The notes beneath the pieces were generated by a model, which was not told where the DNA came from, did not search any database, and saw only the letters and a list, made by a program, of their open reading frames with translations. A stretch of DNA of 64,000 bases from Candidatus Berkiella aquae. GTDB taxonomy: Bacteria; Pseudomonadota; Gammaproteobacteria; Berkiellales; Berkiellaceae. Position 1 is the stretch's first letter. The number at the start of each line of letters is the position of its first letter. Both the position numbers and the translations under genes were made by a program. Shown in pieces: positions 47,601 through 56,308 of this stretch. The stretch covers positions 1,612,001-1,676,000 of the forward strand of contig NZ_LKAJ02000001.1 of the NCBI RefSeq assembly GCF_001431295.2, given 5' to 3'.

Positions 47601-49529
47601 GGTTTACTGCTGTGTCGGACTTTTTTGATAGCAGAGCAGGGGGAAGCGCTTATTATGCAACCACAGGTTTCTCGACTTGATAACCAATTATGGAATGCTC
47701 ATGTGGAGGCACATTTAGAACATGCTTACGAAAACGCTGATCATCAGCATTTTGCAGAAATTATCTCTATTATAAATAATCTAGTACATCAATCATTTCA
47801 AGTCGGTAATTTCAACCTATTGCTAGCTAACATTGATTTTAAAGCTAATGAACGAGATGCATTGTTTCACTATCTCCAGCAGAACAATAAAATAGGTACT
47901 TTCCAAGTCTTAACCGAAGCGTTACTTAGAATTCACAAAGAAAATTTTAACGCGAAAAATGGTTATCATTATCATCCAGATTTTCGTATAAAAATCTATG
48001 AAAGCCTACATATTCCACCCTATGAACTATCTTTGATATCAGACAGCAGGGATTATCCTGCATTTAAACTAATTATGGGTGATGAAATTGCATTTGAACA
48101 CTTATCATGGTTAAGAAATACCGGTGTCAATATTAATATTACAGATCCCCACACACAAAATGTACTAAAGGTTCTAGCTATTCACGATTTTGCTGATTCT
48201 GCGGTTAATTTCCTTGAAATCCTTGGTACAGCAAATACAATACAAGCCGCGCAGTTGATTAAAGGATTAAAACTTGAGCACCAAATTAGTCACAGATTAG
48301 GCTTAACAGGCGAACGACTAGTGGGAGAAATTCCTATTAGAGTCGAAGGTGGTTTCCAGTTTGACATGATTAGTCAATTGAATATTATTCAAAATATATT
48401 CTACGCTAATCCTTCGCAGCTAGATGAGATCCTTTTTAATATTTATCAACAACCCATTGATAGCTCAACGCTCGCTCATGAGATTAATGATGATCTAAAC
48501 GCTGTACGCATTAATGATAGTGCGCAAACCATCGCTCTTGCACAGTCGGCAAACCGTATCGTTAATGTTCCTGTTAGTCTAGAAACGGTAGATAACTCTC
48601 AATTTCCATGGCATGCTGTTAATTGCTGCTTTTTTGATGATTTTTGCTTACTCGCAGATCGTAGTCGTTCGGGTACTGATTCACCTTCTGGCGTTCGGAT
48701 CTGCAAAATCACCAAACCTGAAAACAAAGATAAAATCGCCGATGAATTAGTCAGATCAAATACTGACTACATGAGCGTTAAAGATGATGAATATGAACAA
48801 TATGTAACAGAGAATTTAGGTTTAGTGGATGTTGGCTTTATTCCCATGACTCCGCAAACTGCTGAAAATTGCACCTGGTCTAGTTGTGCTGAAATGATGC
48901 ACTTATCAACCGTATACGCAAGACTCTACCAGTTAGGTCTTAAGATAGGTCTAAGTGAACAACTGGCAATAACTAAAGCTATTGAAGGCTCAATGCAGAT
49001 CCATCAGGCCTTTATCGCTGAAGATTTAACATATTTGATTCAGCAGTATTTATCGCTTAAGCAATCATCACAGCTGCGACTTGAGCCAAAAACATTGGCA
49101 TTAGTTTACTTACGTTGCGAGCATCATCCAAATCAGCAACATATTGCTCAAATGATTAAAGATGCAAATATTTTACAAGCAGATGACTTGACAGACGCAT
49201 ATCATCATTTGCTCAACGATGTTAAAAATATGGTCACACTAACCAATAATAAGGCAATAGGACAATCTGCTGAATTTGAGAATTTTGCTAAAACGCTATT
49301 AGACTTTTTCTTGCATTATGACCTACCAGCAGCAAACGATTGTTATAAAGACTTCATTTCTTCACAACCACAAAGCACGCTCGCAGCATCAAGCAGCCAA
49401 TCCAGTGTGCCTGAAAGAAGACGTCATTCTCTCAGTTTCGGTCAAGCAAATCTTTCAATCAATAATAATACAACTGCGCCATCAGAGGACATTAAAACGC
49501 CTTCTAAGCCAATAAAACCTAAATATTAG
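44673..49529 (+). CDS. 1618-residue repeat protein with putative C-terminal CE-clan-like cysteine protease
   Basis: Start chosen at the ATG at 44673, six bases after GGGAGG; the frame is open from 44541. Residues ~35-1075 hold about eight ~140-residue helical repeats (see the repeat entry). Toward the C-terminus FPWHAVNCCFFDD (His1314), CLLADRSRSG (Asp1329) and TPQTAENCTWSSC (Gln1395, Cys1400) give the His-Asp-Gln-Cys order of Ulp1/YopJ-type proteases, with a larger than usual Asp-Cys gap. A Ser/Pro tail ends in basic residues. No signal peptide. Probably an exported protein that binds host partners through the solenoid and modifies them through the C-terminal domain; this is inference. Confidence 0.8.
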   Translation: MPDISGLQQLCLRAIKESEQQNIERLVEIKKLTKSLLKHYYEINDAQSYAKVIQTALDYVEQRKNNRLDILASLFEIKNTDMDVASYYLEEGGDGLIWNILQHHDLTQTKRSSKEIQPFLHNVAQEIGLDNHKPLAEVKSLLMNLNDSSQRNDLRKLHLYSRLFKLNIKQAFQRNEPQRVAALLKGVLPLIEKGLQLGQYELMVAIFHLDKDEIEDLYACYQNKAKALISWLLVDDLKLESYAKEMHHENSEVQAFKQAVLTNMGNEKPLKPIRQLASELDSSMARQDENALRRIDVEGFGNLVQSYLDNDVASFAEGIDTLCERVKFFYNQGDLEIITKFLDIGNEDLDELVVLLQMNDINAIRYFLIQNENIENHAFDYSTHLDGSDAARAVEFRKALYSYFAKPNELTVNQEQMNEIIATALQNPTTQNLYYVEIKISQSLQNAFQQNNVDEYLDILFKSVDIYSMLMENDISTLMMSLQLPKAKRESFLYYLQQGERNLCVAILLENDMQFHQNFKYALHQQLSDFKKRAFAKLKIDEMPELNIQTNNQSEAFHEHPNFINYWLSRVDDLSRSFDAKDTLEFNNQVKLKLQKCFRENDVIGYSDVIRLLIKYRDGCVKYHNIRGLSVVLAIDHDDIKTSIKLMNSTNRPYLEWRTVQQHELDKFCQTGLKKHAEIAPFINQVYQNLQIKLKRCFRDRTAIIADARRAIDVEEIDDLKYFIIELEGMLKQAIYSNDSLGAARTIDAIISLAQHAYEAGRLDLANNILKLHEVNDDIINQCFAEDRVNLLKLAYINDINQENIFRHIGDQDAKADLRSNIQTNLSVQTQNLFSSTNKLEKLIFDALNDQNERALKTLCYECKMMIRNAFINNDHTMFVEMIKLYARMAHKAVELRRNDFVIEQFNLDRDYVELIQLVQNHPGLPFDQNAFTNLEFFKIIQSQNLELLGLLFGIDNDKVQKFKQQAHATLLQAPKGLLLCRTFLIAEQGEALIMQPQVSRLDNQLWNAHVEAHLEHAYENADHQHFAEIISIINNLVHQSFQVGNFNLLLANIDFKANERDALFHYLQQNNKIGTFQVLTEALLRIHKENFNAKNGYHYHPDFRIKIYESLHIPPYELSLISDSRDYPAFKLIMGDEIAFEHLSWLRNTGVNINITDPHTQNVLKVLAIHDFADSAVNFLEILGTANTIQAAQLIKGLKLEHQISHRLGLTGERLVGEIPIRVEGGFQFDMISQLNIIQNIFYANPSQLDEILFNIYQQPIDSSTLAHEINDDLNAVRINDSAQTIALAQSANRIVNVPVSLETVDNSQFPWHAVNCCFFDDFCLLADRSRSGTDSPSGVRICKITKPENKDKIADELVRSNTDYMSVKDDEYEQYVTENLGLVDVGFIPMTPQTAENCTWSSCAEMMHLSTVYARLYQLGLKIGLSEQLAITKAIEGSMQIHQAFIAEDLTYLIQQYLSLKQSSQLRLEPKTLALVYLRCEHHPNQQHIAQMIKDANILQADDLTDAYHHLLNDVKNMVTLTNNKAIGQSAEFENFAKTLLDFFLHYDLPAANDCYKDFISSQPQSTLAASSSQSSVPERRRHSLSFGQANLSINNNTTAPSEDIKTPSKPIKPKY
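44781..47900 (+). repeat. Eight divergent ~140-residue repeats
   Basis: Each unit contains a line like [A/S][F/Y]xxND, a helix ending LxxxAxxxYxxGxL, then a segment xxDDIxxLxxLLxxND. Examples: QAFQRNEPQRVAALL, NAFQQNNVDEYLDIL, KCFRENDVIGYSDVI, QAIYSNDSLGAARTI, NAFINNDHTMFVEMI and HAYENADHQHFAEII. From the first (~44781) to the eighth (~47719) the mean spacing is about 420 bp. Copies are diverged in DNA, so the array is old, unlike the recent repeats at 33-35.6 kb. Confidence 0.75.
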
Positions 49530-49551
49530 ACTAGTGGGACTGTTGAGACTT

Positions 49552-49697
49552 TTATTACTGCTAAAACAGTAATATCACACAATTTTCATCAGTTTTTTAT
49601 GAAAAACACCAATTATTACTGCCAAAGCAGTAATAATTTGTAATTTTATTGACATTCTGACATTGTTGCGCCTATATTACTGTTATGGCGGTAATAA
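49552..49697. promoter_or_regulatory. hipBST promoter with three operator palindromes
   Basis: Three similar palindromes: tattactgctaaaacagtaata (49553-49574), attattactgccaaagcagtaataat (49612-49637) and tattactgttatggcggtaata (49675-49696). TTGACA (49649-49654) and TATATT (49673-49678), 18 bases apart, form the promoter, and the third operator covers the -10. This is the layout expected for HipB autorepression. Confidence 0.85.
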
Positions 49698-49712
49698 ATA
49701 GGTGTCATATTC

Positions 49713-49949
49713 ATGGAAACAAGCTTCTTTACCCATTTAGCCAGTATCATACGCCAACACCGAAAACAAGCAGGCTTAAGCCAACAAACCTTAGCGAAAT
49801 ATGCTGGAGTGGGTAAAACGGTTATTTACGATATTGAACATGCTAAAGAAACCATACAATTAAATACCTTACTCAAAGTATTATCCGTATTAAATATTCA
49901 AATTGAATTTATTAGTCCTTTAATAGCAAAAGGATCTTATGATGCGTGA
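49713..49949 (+). CDS. hipB: HipB-type antitoxin/repressor
   Basis: 78-residue helix-turn-helix (XRE) protein: LASIIRQHRKQAGLSQQTLAKYAGVGKTVIYDIE, then NTLLKVLSVLNIQIEF, the usual HipB dimerisation strand. It overlaps the next gene by 11 bases. In HipBST systems HipB represses the operon and binds the HipS-HipT pair. Confidence 0.92.
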   Translation: METSFFTHLASIIRQHRKQAGLSQQTLAKYAGVGKTVIYDIEHAKETIQLNTLLKVLSVLNIQIEFISPLIAKGSYDA

Positions 49950-50250
49950 AGCACGTGTGTTTAATTATGGACACTATGCCGGCAAATTAATTGAAATCGA
50001 GCAGAATCAGTACCAGTTTGTTTATGATGATCAATATAATGGCCCGCCGGTTTCACTGACAATGCCTGTTGCTAAAAAAGAGTTTAGTTACTCGCAATTT
50101 CCGCCTTTTTTTGATGGGCTATTACCGGAAGGCATGTTATTAGAAGCGCTATTAAAAAGTGCGAAAATCGATAGAAAAGATTATTTCTTGCAATTGATTA
50201 CCGTTGGTAAGGATTTAGTAGGCTCTGTGACGGTGGAGGGGAGTGTATGA
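49939..50250 (+). CDS. hipS: HipS-type protein (HipA N-terminal subdomain)
   Basis: 103 residues matching the N-subdomain-1 of HipA as a separate protein: RVFNYGHYAGKLIEIE, YQFVYDDQYNGPPVSLTMPV, PPFFDGLLPEGMLLEALL and LQLITVGKDLVGSV. In the HipBST systems of E. coli O127 and Legionella this small protein is the actual antitoxin of the HipT kinase. Two adjacent ATG codons (49939 and 49942) are possible starts. The 3' end overlaps hipT (ATGA). Confidence 0.88.
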   Translation: MMREARVFNYGHYAGKLIEIEQNQYQFVYDDQYNGPPVSLTMPVAKKEFSYSQFPPFFDGLLPEGMLLEALLKSAKIDRKDYFLQLITVGKDLVGSVTVEGSV

Positions 50251-51182
50251 GTTCCTATTGTCCTATTACCTATGAACCGCTTTTAACCAATGAACGTTAT
50301 TCAAAGCGTGGTTTAAAATTGCTTTCTCCTAAATTAACATCCTTGGAAAATTTACCGTTCTCTGCCAGCGAACTGCAAAATGAAGCATTAGCTAGGGCGG
50401 ATAAAATGTCGATTCAAGGGGTACAACCTAAATTAAGTGCCATTTTAGATTCAAACCATAATACCTTCCAAGTCGTTGATAATGGGGGGCTTTATATTCT
50501 AAAACCGCAAAGCGCATTATACGAGCAAGCACCTGAAAATGAAGATCTTTCCATGAGGATGGCAAAGCGATTGGGTATTGAAGTGCCATTACATGGTTTG
50601 GTGTATTCTAAAGATGAAAGTTTTACCTATTTTATTAAACGCTTTGATCGCAAAAGCCGCAAACAAAAGATTGCCTTAGAGGATTTTGCTCAACTTTCTG
50701 GGCATGATAGAGAAACCAAGTATCGTTATTCGATGGAAAAATTGGTTAATATCATCGACCAATACACGACCTTTCCTGCCATTCAAAAAGCAGAATTGTT
50801 TTTAAGAGTATTGTTTAACTATATTATTGGCAATGAAGATATGCATCTTAAAAATTATGCCTTAATTACTCGTGAAAACATGACGACGTTAGCGCCAGCG
50901 TATGACTTTATTAACTCGACCATTGCCCTTAAAAATCCTAAAGAAGAAATAGCTTTGACTTTAAATGGAAGGAAAAACAATTTACGGCGTAAAGATTTTA
51001 TCGATTATTACGCGGTTCAGCTTTTAAAACTCCCCCCCGTCATTATTGATGAAAAACTTGAAATGATTGAACAAGCAATCGACGGGTGGTATGAGCTAAT
51101 AGCCAGAAGCTTTTTAAAGCAGTCGCTAAAAGAGAGATATTCGAATTTGATGCAAGAAAGGCTGAAAACATTGTTTTCTTAA
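50247..51182 (+). CDS. hipT: HipT-type Ser/Thr kinase toxin
   Basis: 311-residue HipA-like kinase lacking the N-subdomain. Gly-rich loop MSIQGVQPKLSAIL with Ser55 (candidate autophosphorylation site), Lys in LYILKPQ, catalytic Asp198 in IIGNEDMHLKNYAL, metal-binding Asp220 in LAPAYDFINST. HipT/HipA kinases phosphorylate an aminoacyl-tRNA synthetase (TrpS for E. coli HipT, GltX for HipA) and stop translation. All catalytic residues are intact, so the toxin should be active; the target here is unknown. Confidence 0.92.
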   Translation: MSSYCPITYEPLLTNERYSKRGLKLLSPKLTSLENLPFSASELQNEALARADKMSIQGVQPKLSAILDSNHNTFQVVDNGGLYILKPQSALYEQAPENEDLSMRMAKRLGIEVPLHGLVYSKDESFTYFIKRFDRKSRKQKIALEDFAQLSGHDRETKYRYSMEKLVNIIDQYTTFPAIQKAELFLRVLFNYIIGNEDMHLKNYALITRENMTTLAPAYDFINSTIALKNPKEEIALTLNGRKNNLRRKDFIDYYAVQLLKLPPVIIDEKLEMIEQAIDGWYELIARSFLKQSLKERYSNLMQERLKTLFS

Positions 51183-51185
51183 TCC

Positions 51186-53276
51186 TCATAGATTGCTACG
51201 TGGTTTCCTGGATTGCCTTGATGATTTTCTTGGTTTTTCTTCTACGATTTTTCTTTTTTCACGTTTTAGAATGACAGGGCGGGCTCGGTGCTCAGATGAT
51301 GAAGCGGCTATGCTTGAGGCAAGTGGTTCTTCTTTTTTTGCTGGAGGTGTTATGAGTGAATTTATGCTGGTTTTAATATCTTCGATGCTAACTGGCGTCA
51401 AATTTTCTTGATTTCTTGCAATAATAGCCAAATCACGATTTCTATTTAGTTTGTTCTCTAATTCAGCGGCAAGCTTGGGATAATTTTTAAATAAATTTAA
51501 TATATCAACATCATCTTTATTTTTTCTAACTGCATTTTGTACTTTCATTTTTAAATTTTGATATTGTCTTATTTTATAATTTAACTTCAAGGTAGCCGCA
51601 GCCGAATGAGCCGATGCTTGTAAATGAAGTTGGATTTTTTCTATTTGTTTGTCTATCATTTTTTCAGCTATAGGCCCAATGTTATGCTTGAGCCGATAAT
51701 TTGTCCAAATTTCTGGTTGAGTTTCCCATGGTGGCGGCACAAGTTTACCCTTATGCCAAAATTTAACATGACTCATCATCTCAAAATCATTTTGATTACG
51801 AAAAATAAAACGTAGTTCGGCGCCTGTAATATCGCGGTTTGGCTTGCCTGTTACAGGATCAATCACACGATCTCTTGGCCCTGTTTTATTCGCCACCATA
51901 TTCATATCAATGCCATCTAAAATAAAATGAATATTGTTTTTTAATTCTTTAGTGACAAAATATACCCCTTTCTTACAAGCAAATTTGATTCTATCTTGGG
52001 AGTATTCTGGGCCAGCAGTGTCTCCAATATTTCTATTTTGAGAAACGAGAAATTCATGAAATTGCCTGATTAAACCCGGTTGACTTTGACTGATGTTGGG
52101 GTTGTAAAATTCTCCAACCCCTTTTGCAAGATGATCTTGCAACATTCTATAATGTCCTGTTCCTAAAAATCCATGATTTAAATCATCAATCATTAACAAC
52201 TGTGAAACATTGAGATCTCCTGTATCAGAAATAGTCATATTGTCGTGATTAGGATCAAGAATTCCCACCAAATGAGATCTCCCTTGACTCAAACCATAAA
52301 TAAAATCGCCTTCTTTAAAATCATTCAGGATATCTCTCAGTGACCACATTGCACCAGCTTGTTTCTCAGATGAAATAGTGTCAACTAATTCCTGGCCAGC
52401 CTTGTAAATACCTGTCGCAAGATCATTTTGAATTTTGGTTGTGACATTAATGAGTGCTTGACGATATTGCGATAATTCGCTCAATTTTGTGACAGCAGGT
52501 TCAAGCGAGGTTACTTCATTCATGATGAAGGTTGGCTTTATTCGTGGGTTCAAACACGCTATTCCTCTTAAAAGATTAGCGAGTTCTGAATCAAGTTGTT
52601 TAGAAAGTTCTTTGATAACTTCCATAAATCTAGAGGGATCGCCTTGCTGTTCATGATTTTCAGCTAGTTTGATTTTTTCATCAATGTCAATCAAGTCACT
52701 GTGTATTTTTGTGAAAAGATCGATAGTGACACCACTTTGTTCAAAATCTTGTTCAAAAAAAATGGCAATCATGCTTTTATAAAATGCAAACTTTTCTTTA
52801 TGTAACGAAATGATAGCTTGATTTCTTTCTCTATATGAGGCAATGTTGTCGCAGCCAGCAGTAAAATTTTGCTGATAATTAGCAAAATCTGCTGCAAAAT
52901 CTGTACTCTTTTGAATGCTTGAAAGTTGTTTGATAAATTTGTGTTTTAATTTATTTCTTAACGTTTCGCTCTTAATTATCTTATCTATTTCATGAAACAA
53001 AATGCTTTCGATTTGTTGTTGCAAATGGCCAAGTTGCAAATTGTAACGCTTGTAATCGGCAAGTTTTTGTTCGTCAATAGTATGATAATTTTCACGATCG
53101 ACCATTTGTATTTGAGATTCTATTTCTAGCATTTCTTGACTTGACTCAGGTAATTCTCTAATAATTCCCCGGATATCATGTAGTGCTTGAGCCCCATCTT
53201 CTGATTGTATGTATTTATCGATAACATTTAACTGAAATAATGCTATTAGCAATCTTTGTGCCAAATTCATCTTCAT
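51186..53276 (-). CDS. Large orphan protein with strongly basic C-terminus
   Basis: 696 residues; AGGAG lies six bases before the ATG. The first ~300 are charged helices. A globular middle region (~320-520) includes YGLSQGRSHLVGILDPNHDN, LLMIDDLNHGFLGTGHYR, RFIF-type FIFRNQNDFEMMSHVKF and VIDPVTGKPNRDITGAELR. Another helical part follows, and the end (~650-696) is dense in Lys/Arg (KREKRKIVEEKPRKSSRQSR). The middle looks like a real enzymatic or ADP-ribosyltransferase-sized fold, but I cannot identify it. The tail is NLS-like. Convergent with hipT, four bases apart. Confidence 0.7.
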   Translation of the reverse strand: MKMNLAQRLLIALFQLNVIDKYIQSEDGAQALHDIRGIIRELPESSQEMLEIESQIQMVDRENYHTIDEQKLADYKRYNLQLGHLQQQIESILFHEIDKIIKSETLRNKLKHKFIKQLSSIQKSTDFAADFANYQQNFTAGCDNIASYRERNQAIISLHKEKFAFYKSMIAIFFEQDFEQSGVTIDLFTKIHSDLIDIDEKIKLAENHEQQGDPSRFMEVIKELSKQLDSELANLLRGIACLNPRIKPTFIMNEVTSLEPAVTKLSELSQYRQALINVTTKIQNDLATGIYKAGQELVDTISSEKQAGAMWSLRDILNDFKEGDFIYGLSQGRSHLVGILDPNHDNMTISDTGDLNVSQLLMIDDLNHGFLGTGHYRMLQDHLAKGVGEFYNPNISQSQPGLIRQFHEFLVSQNRNIGDTAGPEYSQDRIKFACKKGVYFVTKELKNNIHFILDGIDMNMVANKTGPRDRVIDPVTGKPNRDITGAELRFIFRNQNDFEMMSHVKFWHKGKLVPPPWETQPEIWTNYRLKHNIGPIAEKMIDKQIEKIQLHLQASAHSAAATLKLNYKIRQYQNLKMKVQNAVRKNKDDVDILNLFKNYPKLAAELENKLNRNRDLAIIARNQENLTPVSIEDIKTSINSLITPPAKKEEPLASSIAASSSEHRARPVILKREKRKIVEEKPRKSSRQSRKPRSNL

Positions 53277-53407
53277 TATTTCTCCTGAAAAATACAGTGC
53301 GATGTACTTTAAATAGTATCGTTTATAATGAGTCTTCTCTAGAGAGAGTGGTCATGTGTCAGGAAAGAATGAGAAATAAAACAGTGTAAGTGCATGCATG
53401 CCGATAA

Positions 53408-53437
53408 TAAAAAACCCAGCATTAGCTGGGTTTTTTA
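53408..53437. terminator. Bidirectional rho-independent terminator
   Basis: Stem aaaaaacccagc / gctgggtttttt with loop ATTA, A-run on one side and T-run on the other. It serves the minus-strand gene that ends at 53472. Confidence 0.93.
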
Positions 53438-53471
53438 TGTGTGTTTAACTTAACTACGAGGGGAGAACATC

Positions 53472-54413
53472 TTAATTAACAATCGTTGCTTTTTCTTTGG
53501 CTTTGGCTGGAACCGTTGACGCGGTTGTACTGTTGCCTCGGCCTTTCAATGCATCGAATAAACTACCATATGCATTCGTTGGGCTCCAGACATACCAACC
53601 ATCTGCTTTTGCATCTTCAGCTGCTTTGATTTGCGCTAACACATAGCGTGATTTTTGCGCAGAAGACATGCGATAGTGATAATTTGAAGCTTCAACATAA
53701 GGGATCAGCTTAAAAGGTGTTGAATTATTGTCAAACTTGCTCTTTAACGCCTTCAAAGACTTGTAAACGGTCTCATAAGGTTGTTTAGAGTGTGTTTGAT
53801 AAGGGTGATAGTGTGATGGATAAACCATTGGGCAAGCACCATCAATCGTATCCGCAAATAATTCAATATTTTGACCAATACGAGGTGATTCTTTAAAGCT
53901 TACCTCACCAAAAATATCGATTTGCAACGGTACTTTGTGTGAATCTGCTCTTTGTTTAAAGAATTTAATCACTTCTTTCACATCTTTGGCATTTTGTGCA
54001 GAAGGTGATTGCTTGCTGGAGTAGCGGATATAATCCAATTGAATCTCATCAGCGCCCATACTCACCGCGGTATCAATGAGTTTGGCTCTATTTTGCCAGT
54101 ACTCTTTAGATTTTATTTGCTGCGCACGGCCACCATCTGGAAAAACAACAATTCTGACAACATAACGAATGCCATTTTGTTTTATGAGGTTAATATTTTT
54201 TTGATAGTTGCGTGTTACTTTCTGCAAATCGACCACAAAGGTATTAATGCCAACGGCTTTAGACTGCTGGATCAGCTCATTAAGCTTCGCAGTGTTTTCT
54301 AGCGTACCTTGATTAATATAAATTCCTTTCACTGTCGCGCTAGCGACGGTTGAGCCAACCAAGCTAAACATGGCTACCAGAAAGCAAGCGATTATTGTTG
54401 TCTGTCTACGCAT
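53472..54413 (-). CDS. Secreted glycoside-hydrolase-like protein (DUF4015 family)
   Basis: 313 residues. Signal peptide TTIIACFLVAMFSLVGSTVASA. The TIM-barrel-like GHL/DUF4015 motifs follow: VKGIYINQGTLEN, INTFVVDLQK, YVVRIVVFPDGGRAQ, ADEIQLDYIRYSSK (acidic catalytic candidate), DTIDGACPMVYPSHYHP and DGWYVWSPTNAYGS. Likely a periplasmic or secreted carbohydrate-active protein; activity in this family is poorly defined. AAAGGA precedes the ATG. Confidence 0.85.
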   Translation of the reverse strand: MRRQTTIIACFLVAMFSLVGSTVASATVKGIYINQGTLENTAKLNELIQQSKAVGINTFVVDLQKVTRNYQKNINLIKQNGIRYVVRIVVFPDGGRAQQIKSKEYWQNRAKLIDTAVSMGADEIQLDYIRYSSKQSPSAQNAKDVKEVIKFFKQRADSHKVPLQIDIFGEVSFKESPRIGQNIELFADTIDGACPMVYPSHYHPYQTHSKQPYETVYKSLKALKSKFDNNSTPFKLIPYVEASNYHYRMSSAQKSRYVLAQIKAAEDAKADGWYVWSPTNAYGSLFDALKGRGNSTTASTVPAKAKEKATIVN

Positions 54414-54638
54414 AGTAATTCCTTTAAAATGGCATGACGGCCTTACATGTCAAATAATCGACACTGTTTTGAAAAAAGTTTAAATGAGAAGGAACTTTTT
54501 ATGTTGACTATGTACAATGACAGTATTTTAAGAAAAGTAACTGGGTTAAAAGATAGGTAAGTGCCCTCTAATATTTATATGGTATACTTCTACCTTAAAT
54601 TTAATTATTAACAATCAATTTATATTTTGGTCATTTCC

Positions 54639-55835
54639 ATGCCAGTCAAAAAAATAATAAACGAGGGTAAAGTACCCGTTAAAATTTATACCGATGAGAT
54701 TGATGATTCAGCCTACCGGCAATTATGCAATATTTCGCAATTAGATATAATCCATTCTCATGTAGCTGCAATGCCTGATGTGCATTGTGGTATTGGTGCA
54801 ACCGTCGGTTCCGTTATTCCCACTAAAAAGGCGATTATTCCAGCCGCGGTTGGGGTTGATATTGGCTGTGGTATGCAAGCAATTCGTTTATCCCTAAAAG
54901 CTTATCAATTACCTAATAATTTAAAAAATCTGCGTTTAGCCATTGAAGAAAAAGTCCCGGTTGGCTTTGATGCTCATGGCAGTGATGATATTCGCATTAA
55001 CGCGTGTATGCCGTTTAAAAAAGGGATAGATGCCATATTAGAAACCCACCCCCAATTGCTCAAAATTGCTAAGAACATTGATAAAAAATGGATGAACCAG
55101 CTTGGTACGCTGGGCGGCGGGAACCACTTCATTGAATTATGCTTAGATGAACAGCAACATGTCTGGGTCATGCTCCATTCAGGCAGTCGTGGTATTGGTA
55201 ATGCCATTGGCACTTATTTTATCGATTTAGCCAAAAAAGACATGGGCATTCACCTAAAAGATCTACCCGATAAAGATCTGGCTTATTTGCAAGAAGGTAC
55301 CCAGCACTTTCAAGACTATGTAACAGCCGTCCAATGGGCACAAGATTATGCCTATGCTAATCGCCAAGAAATGATGAATATTATTTTAGAGGTACTTCGG
55401 GGTCATTTGCCTCCCTTTGCGATTGAAAAAGAAGCCATCAATTGCCACCACAATTATGTTGCCATTGAAACCCACTTTGGTGAATCGGTCTATGTGACTC
55501 GCAAAGGGGCTATTCGCGCAGAGAAAGGAGATTTAGGTATCATTCCAGGTAGCATGGGGGCTTGTTCCTATATTGTGAGGGGCAAGGGGAATAAAACGGC
55601 TTTTCATTCTTGTGCGCATGGGGCAGGGCGTCTTTTAAGCCGTAATGAGGCACGAAGGCGTTTTCAAACCAAAGATCTGATTGCCCAAACAAAGGGCGTA
55701 GAATGTCGCAAAGACAAACAAGTACTTGACGAAATACCTTCTGCTTATAAGAATATTGATACGGTGATGGAAAACCAAAGTGATTTGGTAGAAGTGCTCT
55801 ATCAACTAAAACAGATCATTTGTATTAAGGGATAG
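54639..55835 (+). CDS. rtcB: RNA ligase RtcB
   Basis: 398 residues from the ATG at 54639 (the frame opens at 54627). Joins 2',3'-cyclic phosphate or 3'-phosphate to 5'-OH RNA ends with GTP and Mn2+. Motifs: AAMPDVHCGIGATVGSVIPT, VGVDIGCGMQAIRL (metal Cys), LGTLGGGNHFIELC, VMLHSGSRGIGN, and the guanylylated His region FHSCAHGAGRLLSR. Nucleic-acid repair in this bacterium, or stress-RNA healing. No RtcA or RtcR is nearby. Confidence 0.95.
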   Translation: MPVKKIINEGKVPVKIYTDEIDDSAYRQLCNISQLDIIHSHVAAMPDVHCGIGATVGSVIPTKKAIIPAAVGVDIGCGMQAIRLSLKAYQLPNNLKNLRLAIEEKVPVGFDAHGSDDIRINACMPFKKGIDAILETHPQLLKIAKNIDKKWMNQLGTLGGGNHFIELCLDEQQHVWVMLHSGSRGIGNAIGTYFIDLAKKDMGIHLKDLPDKDLAYLQEGTQHFQDYVTAVQWAQDYAYANRQEMMNIILEVLRGHLPPFAIEKEAINCHHNYVAIETHFGESVYVTRKGAIRAEKGDLGIIPGSMGACSYIVRGKGNKTAFHSCAHGAGRLLSRNEARRRFQTKDLIAQTKGVECRKDKQVLDEIPSAYKNIDTVMENQSDLVEVLYQLKQIICIKG

Positions 55836-55840
55836 CCTAC

Positions 55841-56299
55841 GTGAAAATTTATTCACCTGTTTTCAAGCATAATGAGCCCATTCCAACTAAATATACTTGT
55901 GAAGGAGATGATATCTCCCCACCACTTAGTTGGGAAGATATCCCAAATGAAGCTAAAAGCTTAGTCTTAATTGTGGACGATCCCGATGCTCCAGATCCTG
56001 CTGCTCCTAAGCTAACCTGGGTTCATTGGATACTTTATAACCTGGATCCCAAAAGCAAAGGACTCAATGAACATACCAGCATCCCTCATGGTGCATCACC
56101 AGGGCTTACCAATTGGAACAAAACCAGCTATGGCGGACCTTGCCCCCCGATTGGCCGGCATCGTTATTTTCACAAGCTTTATGCGCTTGATATTGTGTTA
56201 CCCGATTTGAAAAATCCGAGTAAAGAAGCGCTTCTTGCAGCCATGGAAAATCATGTGATTGCTAAAACTGAAATGATTGGTACCTATCAAAAACAATAG
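55841..56299 (+). CDS. YbhB/YbcL PEBP-like protein
   Basis: 152 residues, GTG start after AAGGGA. Motifs of the Raf-kinase-inhibitor-like family: PTKYTCEGDDISPPLSWEDIP, VLIVDDPDAPDP, WVHWILYNLDP, YGGPCPPIGRHRYFHKLYALD. Cytoplasmic; biochemical role in bacteria unclear. Five bases after rtcB, so cotranscribed. Confidence 0.94.
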   Translation: MKIYSPVFKHNEPIPTKYTCEGDDISPPLSWEDIPNEAKSLVLIVDDPDAPDPAAPKLTWVHWILYNLDPKSKGLNEHTSIPHGASPGLTNWNKTSYGGPCPPIGRHRYFHKLYALDIVLPDLKNPSKEALLAAMENHVIAKTEMIGTYQKQ

Positions 56300-56308
56300 A
56301 GGCTTACT

